Origin: Paractinoplanes ovalisporus
GTDB lineage: Bacteria; Actinomycetota; Actinomycetes; Mycobacteriales; Micromonosporaceae
NCBI RefSeq assembly: GCF_016834655.1
Contig: NZ_JAENHP010000001.1
Span: 558,001 to 622,000, forward strand
Length of the DNA stretch: 64,000 nt
Direction: 5' to 3'
Part shown: positions 43,051 through 51,512 of the stretch, piece after piece
Position numbering within the stretch: position 1 is the first letter of the stretch
Layout: each line of letters starts with the position of its first letter
Program-made: the position numbers and the translations under genes
Notes under the pieces: model-generated
Told to the model about the DNA's origin: nothing
Databases searched by the model: none
The model's input: only the letters and a program-made list of their open reading frames with translations

Positions 43051-43551
43051 ATGGGTATGCCAGGGCTGCAGCGGCTCGACCACATCGGCTTCACCGTGCC
43101 CGACCTCGACGAGGCCCAGCGCTTCCTGGTCGACGTGCTCGGCTGCGAATACCTCTATTCCTTGGGCCCGTTCTCCGACGAGGGCACGTGGATGGCCGAC
43201 CACCTCAACGTGCATCCGCGGGCCACCGTGCCGGAAAACCGCTTCTTCCGGCTTGGCGGCCAGGCCGTCTTCGAGGTCTTCTCCTACACATGCCCCGGTC
43301 AGCGCCGCGAGCCGCCGCGCAACAGCGACATCGGCGGCCACCACGTGGCGCTCTATGTCGACGACCTCGACGCCGCCGTCGCCCACCTGCGGGCGCACGA
43401 CGTCACGGTGCTCGGCGAACCCACGGCGAGCCGCGGGCCGCATGACGGTCAGCGCTGGGTCTATTTCCTGGCACCATGGGGCATGCAATTCGAGCTGGTC
43501 TCCTACCCGCACGGGCGTGCCTTCTTCCGCGACGAGGGCAGCCACCGATGA
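43051..43551 (+). CDS. VOC-superfamily (glyoxalase/dioxygenase-like) protein
   Basis: A 166-residue protein with two betaalphabetabetabeta modules: RLDHIGFTVPDLDEAQRFL and GGHHVALYVDDLDAAVAHL. Metal ligands are likely His11, His about 93 and the Glu in MQFELVSY. It may be an epimerase, lyase or extradiol-type enzyme. SD CAGGAGG directly before the start lies in the second GntR operator region. The stop overlaps the GntR start (ATGA). Confidence 0.88.
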   Translation: MGMPGLQRLDHIGFTVPDLDEAQRFLVDVLGCEYLYSLGPFSDEGTWMADHLNVHPRATVPENRFFRLGGQAVFEVFSYTCPGQRREPPRNSDIGGHHVALYVDDLDAAVAHLRAHDVTVLGEPTASRGPHDGQRWVYFLAPWGMQFELVSYPHGRAFFRDEGSHR

Positions 43552-44192
43552 CCGTCGCCACTCAGCGCGTCGCCGAGCATCTGCGCCGGGCCATCCTCGG
43601 CGGCCACATCGCGCCCGGCGAGCGTGTCCGCCAGGAAGACATCGCCCAGCAGCTCGGCGCCAGCCGGTTGCCGGTGCGCGAGGCGCTGCAGATGCTGGCC
43701 GCCGAGGGCATGATCGAACACGAGCCCAACAAGGGCGCCCGCGTCCCGTGGCTCTCCATGCACGAGGTCGACGTCATGTACAAGATGCGCGAGCAGCTGG
43801 AACCCTTAGCCCTGGCCGAGAGCATGCCGTTCTTGACGCCCGGCGACCTCCTGCGGCTCGAAGAGATCCAGGACGAGATCGAGGCCGGCGTCGAGGTCGA
43901 GCAGTTCCTCGCGCTCGACCGCGAGTTCCACCTGCGGACCTACAGCGCCTGCGGCATCGACCACCTGACCTCGACGGTCACCCGGCTCTGGAACTCCACG
44001 CAGTACTACCGGCGCGCGTTCATGCATCTCAGCGGGCCGAGCCGGCGGTGGGTGGTCAACGCGGAACACCGCCTGCTGATGGACGCGCTGGGCCGTGGCG
44101 ACGAGGTCGACGCCGGGCGTTTCCTGGCCGGGCACATCCGCCGTACGCGGATAGAACTCAACCGGCATCCCGAGGTCTTCGGGGAGGACTGA
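43548..44192 (+). CDS. GntR-family (FadR/VanR-type) regulator
   Basis: A 214-residue regulator: winged HTH AEHLRRAILGGHIAPGERVR, LGASRLPVREALQMLAAEG; then an FCD ligand domain with likely metal ligands in DREFHLRTY and EHRLLMDAL. Full length for the family. It probably binds ATTGGATCCAAT upstream of its own operon and of E1-E2. Coupled on both sides (ATGA, TGATG). Confidence 0.93.
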   Translation: MTVATQRVAEHLRRAILGGHIAPGERVRQEDIAQQLGASRLPVREALQMLAAEGMIEHEPNKGARVPWLSMHEVDVMYKMREQLEPLALAESMPFLTPGDLLRLEEIQDEIEAGVEVEQFLALDREFHLRTYSACGIDHLTSTVTRLWNSTQYYRRAFMHLSGPSRRWVVNAEHRLLMDALGRGDEVDAGRFLAGHIRRTRIELNRHPEVFGED

Positions 44193-44653
44193 TGATCGAG
44201 TTCCTGGTCAACGGAGAGTCCCGCCGGGTCGAGGCCGACCCCGAGACCCCTTTGCTGTACGTGTTACGCAACGAGCTCGGCTTGATGGGCGCCCGGTTCG
44301 GCTGTGGGCTGGGCCTGTGCGGCGCCTGCTTCGTCCACGTCGACGGCGTGTCCGTGCCGTCGTGCGACACGCCGGTGTGGTCCCTCGAAGGCAAGTCGGT
44401 GGTGACGATCGAGGGCCTGACGCCGCATCCGGTGCAGCAGGCGTTCCTCGACGAGCAGGCCGCGCAGTGCGGCTACTGCGTGACCGGCATCGTGATGACG
44501 GCCGCGGCCCTCCTCGAACGCCGGCCGCACCCCGACGAGCACGAGGTGGCCACCGCCCTCGACCGCCACCTGTGCCGGTGCGGCGCCCAGCAGCGCATGA
44601 TCCGCGCGGTCGTGAAAGCCGGAACCACGGCGGCAGGTGAGGGAGATGGCTGA
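44192..44653 (+). CDS. [2Fe-2S] subunit of molybdenum hydroxylase
   Basis: A 153-residue protein with the plant-type cluster CGLGLCGAC...C (C38, C43, C46, C58) and the second cluster C93xxC96 ... C128xC130. It passes electrons from the molybdopterin subunit to an acceptor. It overlaps GntR (TGATG) and the large subunit. There is no FAD subunit gene, as in isoquinoline 1-oxidoreductase and nicotinate-hydroxylase-like enzymes that donate to cytochromes or quinones. Confidence 0.94.
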   Translation: MIEFLVNGESRRVEADPETPLLYVLRNELGLMGARFGCGLGLCGACFVHVDGVSVPSCDTPVWSLEGKSVVTIEGLTPHPVQQAFLDEQAAQCGYCVTGIVMTAAALLERRPHPDEHEVATALDRHLCRCGAQQRMIRAVVKAGTTAAGEGDG

Positions 44654-46748
44654 GCTGCCGCCCGGCCTCGCGGCGAACCCGATCCTGGCGCGATGGATCC
44701 AACCGGCCGCGGACGGGACGATCGCCGTGCGGGTCGGCAAGGTCGAGCTCGGCCAGGGCATCGTCACGGCGTTGGCGCAGATCGCCGCCGATCAGCTCGG
44801 CGTCGACATCGCAGCGATCAGGATGCTCCCGGCCGGCCCCGACGGTCCCGACGAGGGGCTCACCGCGGGCAGCCTGTCGATCATGAACTCGGGCTCGGCT
44901 CTGCGGGTCGCCGCCGCCAACGTCCGTGAACTGTTCGCAGCCGCCGCGAGCTCGGCCGCAGTCCGCGCGGCCACACCGGGAACGGCCGGAACGGACGCGA
45001 CAACAGAGGGAACGGCCGGAGCGGGGACGGTCTCGTTCTCGTACGCGGAATGGGCCGGGCGGGTTGATCTCGAAGTGCCGGCTGATCCGGATGTTCCGCT
45101 GCGGGCGGAGCGGGAGTTCGTGGGTGCTGATGTGCCGCGGTTCGACCTGCCGGACAAGGTGTTCGGGCGGCCGCGCTACATCCAGGACGTCCGGTTGCCC
45201 GGGCAGATGTTCGGGCGTGTGATCAAACCACCGTCGCGCGGGGCTCGGCTGCTCTCGGTCGAGCCGGCGTTGCCCGCGGGCGTGATGCTCGTACGGGAAG
45301 GCTCTTTTCTCGGGATTCTCGCAGCTGACGAGGCTGTTGCGGTGCGGGCCGCCGAGGTCGTGCGGAAGGCGGCGCGATGGGCGGAGCACGACTCGTTGCC
45401 CGATGAGGACGAGCTCGACAAGTTCCTGCGGGCCGGGCCGCACGAGACGATCACGGTGGTGGACGACGGTGAAGAGCCGCCCGCGGGTGCGCGGGTGCGC
45501 GCGACCTACAGCCGGCCGTTCATCGCGCACGCCTCGATGGCGCCGAGCTGCGGCGTCGCGGTGTGGCGAGCGGCCGACCTGGTCGACGTGTGGTCGCACA
45601 GCCAGGGGATCTTCCTGCTGGGGCGGGCCATCGCCCGGGAGCTCGGGCTCGCGCCGGAGGGTGTCCGGGTGGAGCACGCCGAGAACGCGGGCTGCTACGG
45701 GCACAACGCGGCCGACGACGCGGCGTTCGATGCGGTGCTGCTGGCCCGCGCGGTGCCGGGAACGCCCGTCCAGGTGCTGTGGAGCCGTCAGGACGAGCTG
45801 GCATGGGCGCCGTTCGGCTCGGCGATGACGGCCGACGTCGCCGGCACGCTGACCGCGGACGGCCGGTTGTCGTCGTGGCAATACGATGTCTACAGCCAGG
45901 GACACACGGCGCGGCCGGGCTACGCGGGTGGCGTTCCGGGTCTGCTCTCGGCGACCCTGCTCGATCCGCCGGCCGACTATCCGGCCGCCGTCGACCCGCC
46001 CGCCGAAGCCGGCGCGGGCAGCACCCGCAACGCGCTGCCGGGCTACGACCTGCCCCGCCGCCGCGTCACCGGTCACCGGCTGATCGAGTCGCCGCTGCGC
46101 AGCTCGGCGATGCGGGCCCTGGGCGCCCACCTCAACGTGTTCGCGATCGAGTCATTCATGGACGAGGCCGCCCTCGAAGCCGGCCGTGACCCGCTCGACT
46201 TCCGGCTCGCGCACCTCAGCGATCCACGGGCACGGCAGGTTCTCGAATCCGCGGCAGAGGCGGCCGGCTGGGGACGCGAGCTGCCCGAAGGCGTCGGGCT
46301 CGGGCTGGGCTGTGCGCGCTACAAGGGCCGCGGGGCGTACTGCGCGGTCGTCGCCGAGGTGGAGGCCGAAACCGAGGTGCGGCTGCGCCGGCTGCACATC
46401 GCGGTCGACGTCGGTCTGGTGGTCAACCCGGACGGCGTACGCAATCAGATCGAAGGCGGCGCCACGCAGTCGGCCAGCTGGACGCTCGTCGAGCGGGTCC
46501 GCTTCGACCGGCGCCAGGTCACCAGCGATACGTGGGAGACATATCCGATCCTGCGTTTCTCGCAGACTCCGGCGATCGAGGTCACGGTGCTCGGCAGCGA
46601 GGAGAAGTCCGTCGGTGCCGGCGAGGCCGCCCAGGGCCCGACGGCCGCCGCCATCGCCAACGCCGTGGCCTCCGCGATCGGCGTAAGAGTGCGTGATCTG
46701 CCGCTGACCACCGAGGCGATCGTCGCCGCCATCGATCGCGACACCTGA
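44646..46748 (+). CDS. Molybdopterin-binding hydroxylase large subunit (xanthine dehydrogenase family)
   Basis: A 700-residue subunit of the IorB/nicotinate-hydroxylase branch: it opens with VGKVELGQGIVTALAQI, then the hammerhead-like FGRPRYIQDVRLPG, EHAENAGCYGHNAADDAA and a late SVGAGEAAQGPTA that carries the catalytic Glu. It probably hydroxylates a heteroaromatic or aldehyde. Start: ATG 44646 overlapping the [2Fe-2S] stop region; GTG 44637 is possible. No Tat signal is visible, so it is cytoplasmic. A GGATCCAAC near 44695 resembles the operator but is coding. Confidence 0.92.
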   Translation: MAELPPGLAANPILARWIQPAADGTIAVRVGKVELGQGIVTALAQIAADQLGVDIAAIRMLPAGPDGPDEGLTAGSLSIMNSGSALRVAAANVRELFAAAASSAAVRAATPGTAGTDATTEGTAGAGTVSFSYAEWAGRVDLEVPADPDVPLRAEREFVGADVPRFDLPDKVFGRPRYIQDVRLPGQMFGRVIKPPSRGARLLSVEPALPAGVMLVREGSFLGILAADEAVAVRAAEVVRKAARWAEHDSLPDEDELDKFLRAGPHETITVVDDGEEPPAGARVRATYSRPFIAHASMAPSCGVAVWRAADLVDVWSHSQGIFLLGRAIARELGLAPEGVRVEHAENAGCYGHNAADDAAFDAVLLARAVPGTPVQVLWSRQDELAWAPFGSAMTADVAGTLTADGRLSSWQYDVYSQGHTARPGYAGGVPGLLSATLLDPPADYPAAVDPPAEAGAGSTRNALPGYDLPRRRVTGHRLIESPLRSSAMRALGAHLNVFAIESFMDEAALEAGRDPLDFRLAHLSDPRARQVLESAAEAAGWGRELPEGVGLGLGCARYKGRGAYCAVVAEVEAETEVRLRRLHIAVDVGLVVNPDGVRNQIEGGATQSASWTLVERVRFDRRQVTSDTWETYPILRFSQTPAIEVTVLGSEEKSVGAGEAAQGPTAAAIANAVASAIGVRVRDLPLTTEAIVAAIDRDT

Positions 46749-46817
46749 CCCGCCGCCCCAGCCAGGGTCGCCCGTTCAGGCCATGCCTCCCCCTCCGTCG
46801 TGGGTGGAAACTGCGGC

Positions 46818-48626
46818 ATGGCGCTGATTAAGGCCGCCGATAACGATCCGTGGGCGAAGAAGCTGGCGGAGAAGAGGAACCACGTCCCGCGCGACGTCAT
46901 GGCGCCCAATCTGTATGCCGGATCAAGTGTCTTGGCTCTTACGGCCGTGGCTCGTGCCTCGCGTCGCGGCCGTCTGATCAAGAAGGCACAACGCCTCCGC
47001 GAAGTCTTCGTCGAGGGCAGTCCCACCGAGGCCGTCAAGGCCGCGAAGACCTTCACCGAGAAGTTCCCGGACCTGCCCGAGGGATACGCCGTTCTCGCCG
47101 AGGCGCTGCTGCGCGACCGGCAGATCGAGAAAGCCGTCGCGGCGGCGGACCAGGCCGAGAGCCTCGGGCTACGGGAGGTCCCCGCACGCAAGCTACGAGC
47201 CGTGATCTACGAGGCAGCCGGCCGGTTGCGTAAGGCGATCACGGAGGTGGACGCACTGGCCGAGATCGAAGACGCGGCGATCCACCGAAAGGCCCTGCTC
47301 GCTCGGGCTCGTCTCAAAGCCTTCACCGGGAATCGCACCGAGGCGCTCGATGAAGCGACCGAGGCAATCTTCATGGAGAACGGCGTGGACGCCGACCGGA
47401 TCCGCGCCTACATCTATCACCAGGAGAACGAGCTTAAGGCTGCCTTCGACGATCTCACCTGCGCACTGCAATTCCACACGGATCGGCAAGCCGACGCATC
47501 ACAACGGGTCGACATCTTTCGGTACCGGGCGTTGATCTCCGACCTCCGCGGCGACCACGACCAGGCGACGAAGGACCGAGCCGAGGCCCGCGCCATCGCC
47601 GAGCGGATCTCGCCTCCGCGTCCCCCGAAACCGTCGCCGCCGCCGAAGCGGCGCGTCCGCAACTCGATCATCGCGCCGGTGGTGGTTGTCCTCGCGCTCG
47701 GCCTCGGGTCCGTGGTGGGGCTGCGCGACGAAATTTTCGCTCCGGACTCGGTGCGGGTCGGCGACCATCCGAGCGATGTGGCGGTCAGCCGGGACGGACG
47801 GTTCGTCTATGTCGCGAACACGGCCTCCGGCACCGTGTCGGTCGTTAATCCGGCCACGCGCCGGGTGACGGCCACCGTTCCGGTCGGCGGTCAGCCCCTT
47901 CATCTCCGGTTGTCCCCGGACGGGCGGCGGCTCTACGTGACCCGATTCATCGAGCCCGGCCTGGCCGTCGTGGACACCTCCAGCCGCAAGGTCATCCGGA
48001 CGATGCTGACCGGAAGAGCCGGCGAGCTCGCGATCAGTCGGGACGGGCGCCACGCCTATGTGATCGAGTACGTCACCTCCGATCTCGACTCCAGCCGGAT
48101 CGCCGTTATCGACACCCGCCTGAACACGGTCGTCGCCAGAATCACCGTGGCCGCCCCGAACGGGGTCGCGGTCTCGCCGGACGGGCGTCGGCTCTACGTC
48201 ACACAGCTCTGGAACGAAACCGTCTCGGTGATCGACACCGCACGTAACAAGGTCATGCGGTCGATTCACGTCGGCTCCGGTCCGACCGGCATGGCGGTGT
48301 CGAAGGACGCCCTCTATGTGGGCGGAAGAGCCGAGATTTCCTTCGTCGACCGGGCCCGTGACCGGGTCGTCGCCAGCATCAGCGGCCGCCGGAGGTTGAC
48401 GCGCCTGATCGTCTCGGGCGACGGCCGACGCCTGTACGCGGCCGGCGACGACTCGGTCAAGATTGCGATCGCCGACACAACGTCGCGGCGGGTGATTCGC
48501 AATCTACGGGCGGGTAGAAGCGCGGAAGGCATGGCGCTCAGCCCGGACGGCACCACTCTCTATGTGGCCGACCCGGCCAAGGACACCGTCTCGATCATCG
48601 ACACCGGAGCGGAACGGGCCGGCTGA
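46818..48626 (+). CDS. TPR / YVTN beta-propeller single-pass membrane protein
   Basis: A 602-residue protein. Residues about 50-270 are TPR-like helical repeats (PEGYAVLAEALLRDRQIEKA). A proline/basic stretch (PRPPKPSPPPKRRVR) precedes a membrane helix (about 280-298, IIAPVVVVLALGLGSVVG). Residues 305-602 form a seven-bladed YVTN-type propeller (DGRFVYVANTASGTVSVVNP and similar). The topology suggests cytosolic TPR and an outside propeller. ATG 46818 is preferred over GTG 46800. The role is unknown; scaffold or envelope sensing is possible. Confidence 0.87.
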   Translation: MALIKAADNDPWAKKLAEKRNHVPRDVMAPNLYAGSSVLALTAVARASRRGRLIKKAQRLREVFVEGSPTEAVKAAKTFTEKFPDLPEGYAVLAEALLRDRQIEKAVAAADQAESLGLREVPARKLRAVIYEAAGRLRKAITEVDALAEIEDAAIHRKALLARARLKAFTGNRTEALDEATEAIFMENGVDADRIRAYIYHQENELKAAFDDLTCALQFHTDRQADASQRVDIFRYRALISDLRGDHDQATKDRAEARAIAERISPPRPPKPSPPPKRRVRNSIIAPVVVVLALGLGSVVGLRDEIFAPDSVRVGDHPSDVAVSRDGRFVYVANTASGTVSVVNPATRRVTATVPVGGQPLHLRLSPDGRRLYVTRFIEPGLAVVDTSSRKVIRTMLTGRAGELAISRDGRHAYVIEYVTSDLDSSRIAVIDTRLNTVVARITVAAPNGVAVSPDGRRLYVTQLWNETVSVIDTARNKVMRSIHVGSGPTGMAVSKDALYVGGRAEISFVDRARDRVVASISGRRRLTRLIVSGDGRRLYAAGDDSVKIAIADTTSRRVIRNLRAGRSAEGMALSPDGTTLYVADPAKDTVSIIDTGAERAG

Positions 48627-48634
48627 GGGCTGAG

Positions 48635-48671
48635 GCTGAGCCCGGTGCGGGAGCGGTGCACCGGGCTCAGC
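48635..48671. terminator. Perfect 14-bp hairpin between convergent genes, with stop-spanning repeat
   Basis: GCTGAGCCCGGTGC pairs exactly with GCACCGGGCTCAGC across a 9-nt loop. GGCTGAG is tandemly repeated just before it (48621, 48628, then GCTGAG at 48635), and the first copy carries the stop of the propeller gene. There is no U-tract. It could serve both directions. Confidence 0.75.
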
Positions 48672-48682
48672 AGATTCGGGAG

Positions 48683-50104
48683 TTACCAGGTGGTGGCTAT
48701 GTATTTGGATTCGAGGTAGTCGAGCATGCCCTCGTGGCCGCCCTCTCGGCCGATTCCGCTCTGCTTCACGCCTCCGAAGGGGGCCGCGGGATCGCTGACC
48801 AGGCCACGGTTCAGGCCGATCATCCCGGCCTCGATGGCCTCGCTCACGCGCAGGCCGCGGGCGAGGTCGGTGGTGTAGACGTACGCGACCAGGCCGTACT
48901 CGGTGTCGTTGGCCATCGCCACCGCCTCGGCCTCCGACGTGAACGTGACGATGGGCGCGACCGGGCCGAAGATCTCCTCGCGGAGGATCGCGGCGGACGG
49001 TGAGACGCCGGTCAGCACCGTGGGCGGGTAGTAGAAGCCTGCTCCGGAAGGGCGGGCGCCGCCGGTGGTCGCCGTGGCGCCGCCGGAGACGGCGGCTTGG
49101 ACCAGGGAGTCGACCTTGGCGACGGTGTCCTCGTTGACCAGCGGGCCGACCTGGGTGTCGGGCGAGACGCCGGGGCCCACGCGCAGGGCGGACATGCGGG
49201 ACGTCAGGCGGGCGGCGAACTCGGCGGCGACGGATTCCTCGACATAGAAGCGGTTCGCGGCCGTACAGGCCTCGCCGCCGTTACGCATCTTCGCGATCAT
49301 CGCGCCCTCGATCGCCGCGTCCAGGTCGGCGTCGGCGAAGACCAGGAACGGCGCGTTGCCACCCAGCTCCATCGACGTGTTCACCACGTTGTCGGCGGCC
49401 TGGGCGAGCAGGATGCGGCCGACCTCGGTGGAGCCGGTGAAGGACACCTTGCGTACGCGGGAATCGTGCAACATCGCCGAGACGACCTTGCCCGAGCTGC
49501 GAGACGGCAGCACATTGACCACGCCGGCGGGGACACCGGCCTCGGCCAGGATCGCCGCCATGGCCAGTGCGGTGAGCGGGGTGTCGCTGGCCGGTTTGAG
49601 GACGACGGTGCAGCCGGCCGCCAGCGCCGGACCGATCTTGCGGGTGGCCATGGCGGCCGGGAAGTTCCACGGCGTGACCAGCACACACACGCCGACCGGC
49701 TGCCGGGTGACCAGGATGCGGTTCGCGCCGGAGGGGGCGGTCGCGATCGAGCCCGCCGCCCGCACGGCTTCCTCGGCGTACCAACGGAAGAACTCGGCCG
49801 CGTACGCCACCTCGCCCTTCGCGTCCACGAGGGCTTTCCCGTTCTCGAGGCTGACCAGCTGGGCCAGCTCGTCGGCGCGTTCGGTCATGAGCCCGTACGC
49901 CGTACGAAGGATCTCCGAACGCACCCGGGGCGCGGTGGAGGCCCAGTCGGCGGCGGCGGTGTACGCGGCGTCGACGGCGGCGAGCGCGTTGTCGACCGTG
50001 CCGTCCGCGACCGACGCGATCACGTCGCCGGTCGCGGGGTCGAGCACGTCGAAGCGGGATTCGGCCGGCACCCACTTGCCGCCGATGAAGAGATCAGTCT
50101 CCAC
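48683..50104 (-). CDS. Succinate-semialdehyde dehydrogenase-like aldehyde dehydrogenase
   Basis: A 473-residue ALDH. NAD-site FTGSTEVGR, catalytic Glu in MELGGNAPF, nucleophile Cys in GGEACTAANRF, and EIFGPVAPI are all present. The GabD-like C-terminus is FGGVKQSGIGREGG. GTG 50104 is fixed by AGGAGAG six bases upstream; an upstream in-frame TTG at 50143 is not supported. It is the last gene of the Liv operon. It probably oxidises a semialdehyde made by the hydroxyacid dehydrogenase upstream. Confidence 0.94.
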   Translation of the reverse strand: METDLFIGGKWVPAESRFDVLDPATGDVIASVADGTVDNALAAVDAAYTAAADWASTAPRVRSEILRTAYGLMTERADELAQLVSLENGKALVDAKGEVAYAAEFFRWYAEEAVRAAGSIATAPSGANRILVTRQPVGVCVLVTPWNFPAAMATRKIGPALAAGCTVVLKPASDTPLTALAMAAILAEAGVPAGVVNVLPSRSSGKVVSAMLHDSRVRKVSFTGSTEVGRILLAQAADNVVNTSMELGGNAPFLVFADADLDAAIEGAMIAKMRNGGEACTAANRFYVEESVAAEFAARLTSRMSALRVGPGVSPDTQVGPLVNEDTVAKVDSLVQAAVSGGATATTGGARPSGAGFYYPPTVLTGVSPSAAILREEIFGPVAPIVTFTSEAEAVAMANDTEYGLVAYVYTTDLARGLRVSEAIEAGMIGLNRGLVSDPAAPFGGVKQSGIGREGGHEGMLDYLESKYIATTW

Positions 50105-50160
50105 TCGTAGCTCTCCTAGAATGTCAAACGGCTTTGTGGACAAGCGGCCACTGTGGACAG

Positions 50161-50200
50161 GCCTCGGGAGGGGCTTGACAAGTGATAAATTGTCCGAGGC
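50161..50200. promoter_or_regulatory. Nested inverted repeats upstream of the aldehyde dehydrogenase
   Basis: GCCTCGG (50161-50167) pairs with CCGAGGC (50194-50200). Inside, GACAA (50177-50181) pairs with TTGTC (50190-50194) around GTGATAAA. It lies between the M24 and ALDH genes: a possible operator, attenuator or mRNA processing hairpin. Function uncertain. Confidence 0.4.
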
Positions 50201-50228
50201 TCGTCCCCCAGGGAGTGGTGGGGTAGGG

Positions 50229-50276
50229 CCAGTTGCAGGTGATCCAGCTGCAGGTGATCCAGTTGCAGGTGATCTA
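50229..50276. repeat. 15-bp tandem repeat abutting the M24 stop
   Basis: Three units of CCAGTTGCAGGTGAT (one with C for T) run directly up to CTAG, whose CTA is the minus-strand TAG stop of the M24 gene. Confidence 0.8.
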
Positions 50277-51512
50277 GTAGGGGTTGGCTACGACGAGATC
50301 CTCGGCGGGGAACAACGTCAGGATCCGGGGGCCGTCTGCGGTCACGACCACCTCCTCCTCGATGCGGGCGGCCGAGAAACCGTCGTCGGCCGGGCAATAC
50401 GTCTCCAGCGCGAACACCATCCCCACCTGCAGCTCCACCGGCGCCGTCATGCTGTTCAAGCGCGAGATGATCGGCCGCTCGTGCAGTCCCAGCCCCAGCC
50501 CGTGCCCGAACTGCAGGCCGAACGCCGCCATCTCGTTCTCGAACCCGAACTCGGTCGCCTTCGGCCACACCGCCGCGATCTCGTCCGTCCCCACGCCGGG
50601 GCGTACCACCGCGATCGCCGCGTCCATCCACTCGCGGGCCTTCTTGTACGCCGAGCGCTGCGACGCCGTCGACCGCCCGACCCCGAGCGTGCGGTAGTAG
50701 CAGGTCCGGTAGCCGTTGAACGAGTGGATGATGTCGAAGAACGCCTGGTCCCCGGGGCGGATGATGCGGTCCGAGAAGTTGTGCGGGTGCGGGTTGCAGC
50801 GTTCGCCGCTGACCGCGTTGATCGCCTCGACCTGGTCGGACCCCATCTCGTACAGGCGCTTGTTGGCCATCGCCACGATCTCGTTCTCGCGGATGCCGGG
50901 TTTGAGCACCTCGACGATGTCCTGGTAGACGCCGTCGACCATGGCCGCGGCCTGGTTGAGCAGCATGATCTCGTCCTGCGACTTGATCAGCCTCGCGTCG
51001 AGCATCAGCTGCTGGCAGTCGACGACCTTCAGGCCCTGGCGCTGCATCTCGAACAGGAACGCCGGTTCGACGATGTCCACCCCGACCGGCGCATCGGCCA
51101 GCCCGGCGTCGTCGAGCATTCCTTTGATTTCCCGTACGGCGGACTCCATCAACCCGGCCGACGGGGCGATCGCGCCGCGCATCCCCAGCATGCCCGCGCG
51201 GCAGTCGGACTCGTCGAGCCACGGCGCGTACAGCTTGTGGTGGCGTGCCGCCGAGCCGAAGTCCCAGAGCGTCGGCCCGCCCGTACGGGTGAGCAGCGCG
51301 TACCGGGTCATCTTGTCGCCCAGCGCCCCGCCGATCCACGTCTGCGTGGTGTAGCGGATGTTGTAGAAGTCGAACAGCAGGAACGCGCCGCACTCCGAGC
51401 CGGCCAGGGCCTTCTGGGCGCGTTCGAGGCGGTAGCGGCGCAGCCGGTCGAAGTTGATGCGCTCCTCGTAGTCGACCGCCATGTGCCCGGGGGCGGCGAT
51501 GGGCCGGCTCAT
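50274..51512 (-). CDS. M24 (pita-bread) family protein with an altered metal site
   Basis: A 412-residue M24 protein: creatinase-N-like domain to about 165, then the pita-bread domain. Canonical ligands are Asp, Asp(+11), His, Glu, Glu. Here Asp260 (FFDIIHSF), His337 (FGHGLGLGLHE), Glu370 (ALETYCP) and Glu385 (ARIEEEV) are present. The position 11 residues after Asp260 is Cys271 (TCYYRT), followed by Tyr. One metal ligand therefore seems lost, as in metal-free creatinase. It resembles DddP/Xaa-Pro-type proteins. The ATG overlaps the preceding dehydrogenase stop. Substrate probably a C-N or C-S compound brought in by the Liv system. Confidence 0.85.
   Translation of the reverse strand: MSRPIAAPGHMAVDYEERINFDRLRRYRLERAQKALAGSECGAFLLFDFYNIRYTTQTWIGGALGDKMTRYALLTRTGGPTLWDFGSAARHHKLYAPWLDESDCRAGMLGMRGAIAPSAGLMESAVREIKGMLDDAGLADAPVGVDIVEPAFLFEMQRQGLKVVDCQQLMLDARLIKSQDEIMLLNQAAAMVDGVYQDIVEVLKPGIRENEIVAMANKRLYEMGSDQVEAINAVSGERCNPHPHNFSDRIIRPGDQAFFDIIHSFNGYRTCYYRTLGVGRSTASQRSAYKKAREWMDAAIAVVRPGVGTDEIAAVWPKATEFGFENEMAAFGLQFGHGLGLGLHERPIISRLNSMTAPVELQVGMVFALETYCPADDGFSAARIEEEVVVTADGPRILTLFPAEDLVVANPY

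Noticed and set aside
44694..44704. A third GGATCCAAC operator inside the Mo-hydroxylase gene
   Set aside because: Only a half-match (no leading ATT) and it lies in conserved coding sequence; likely coincidence.
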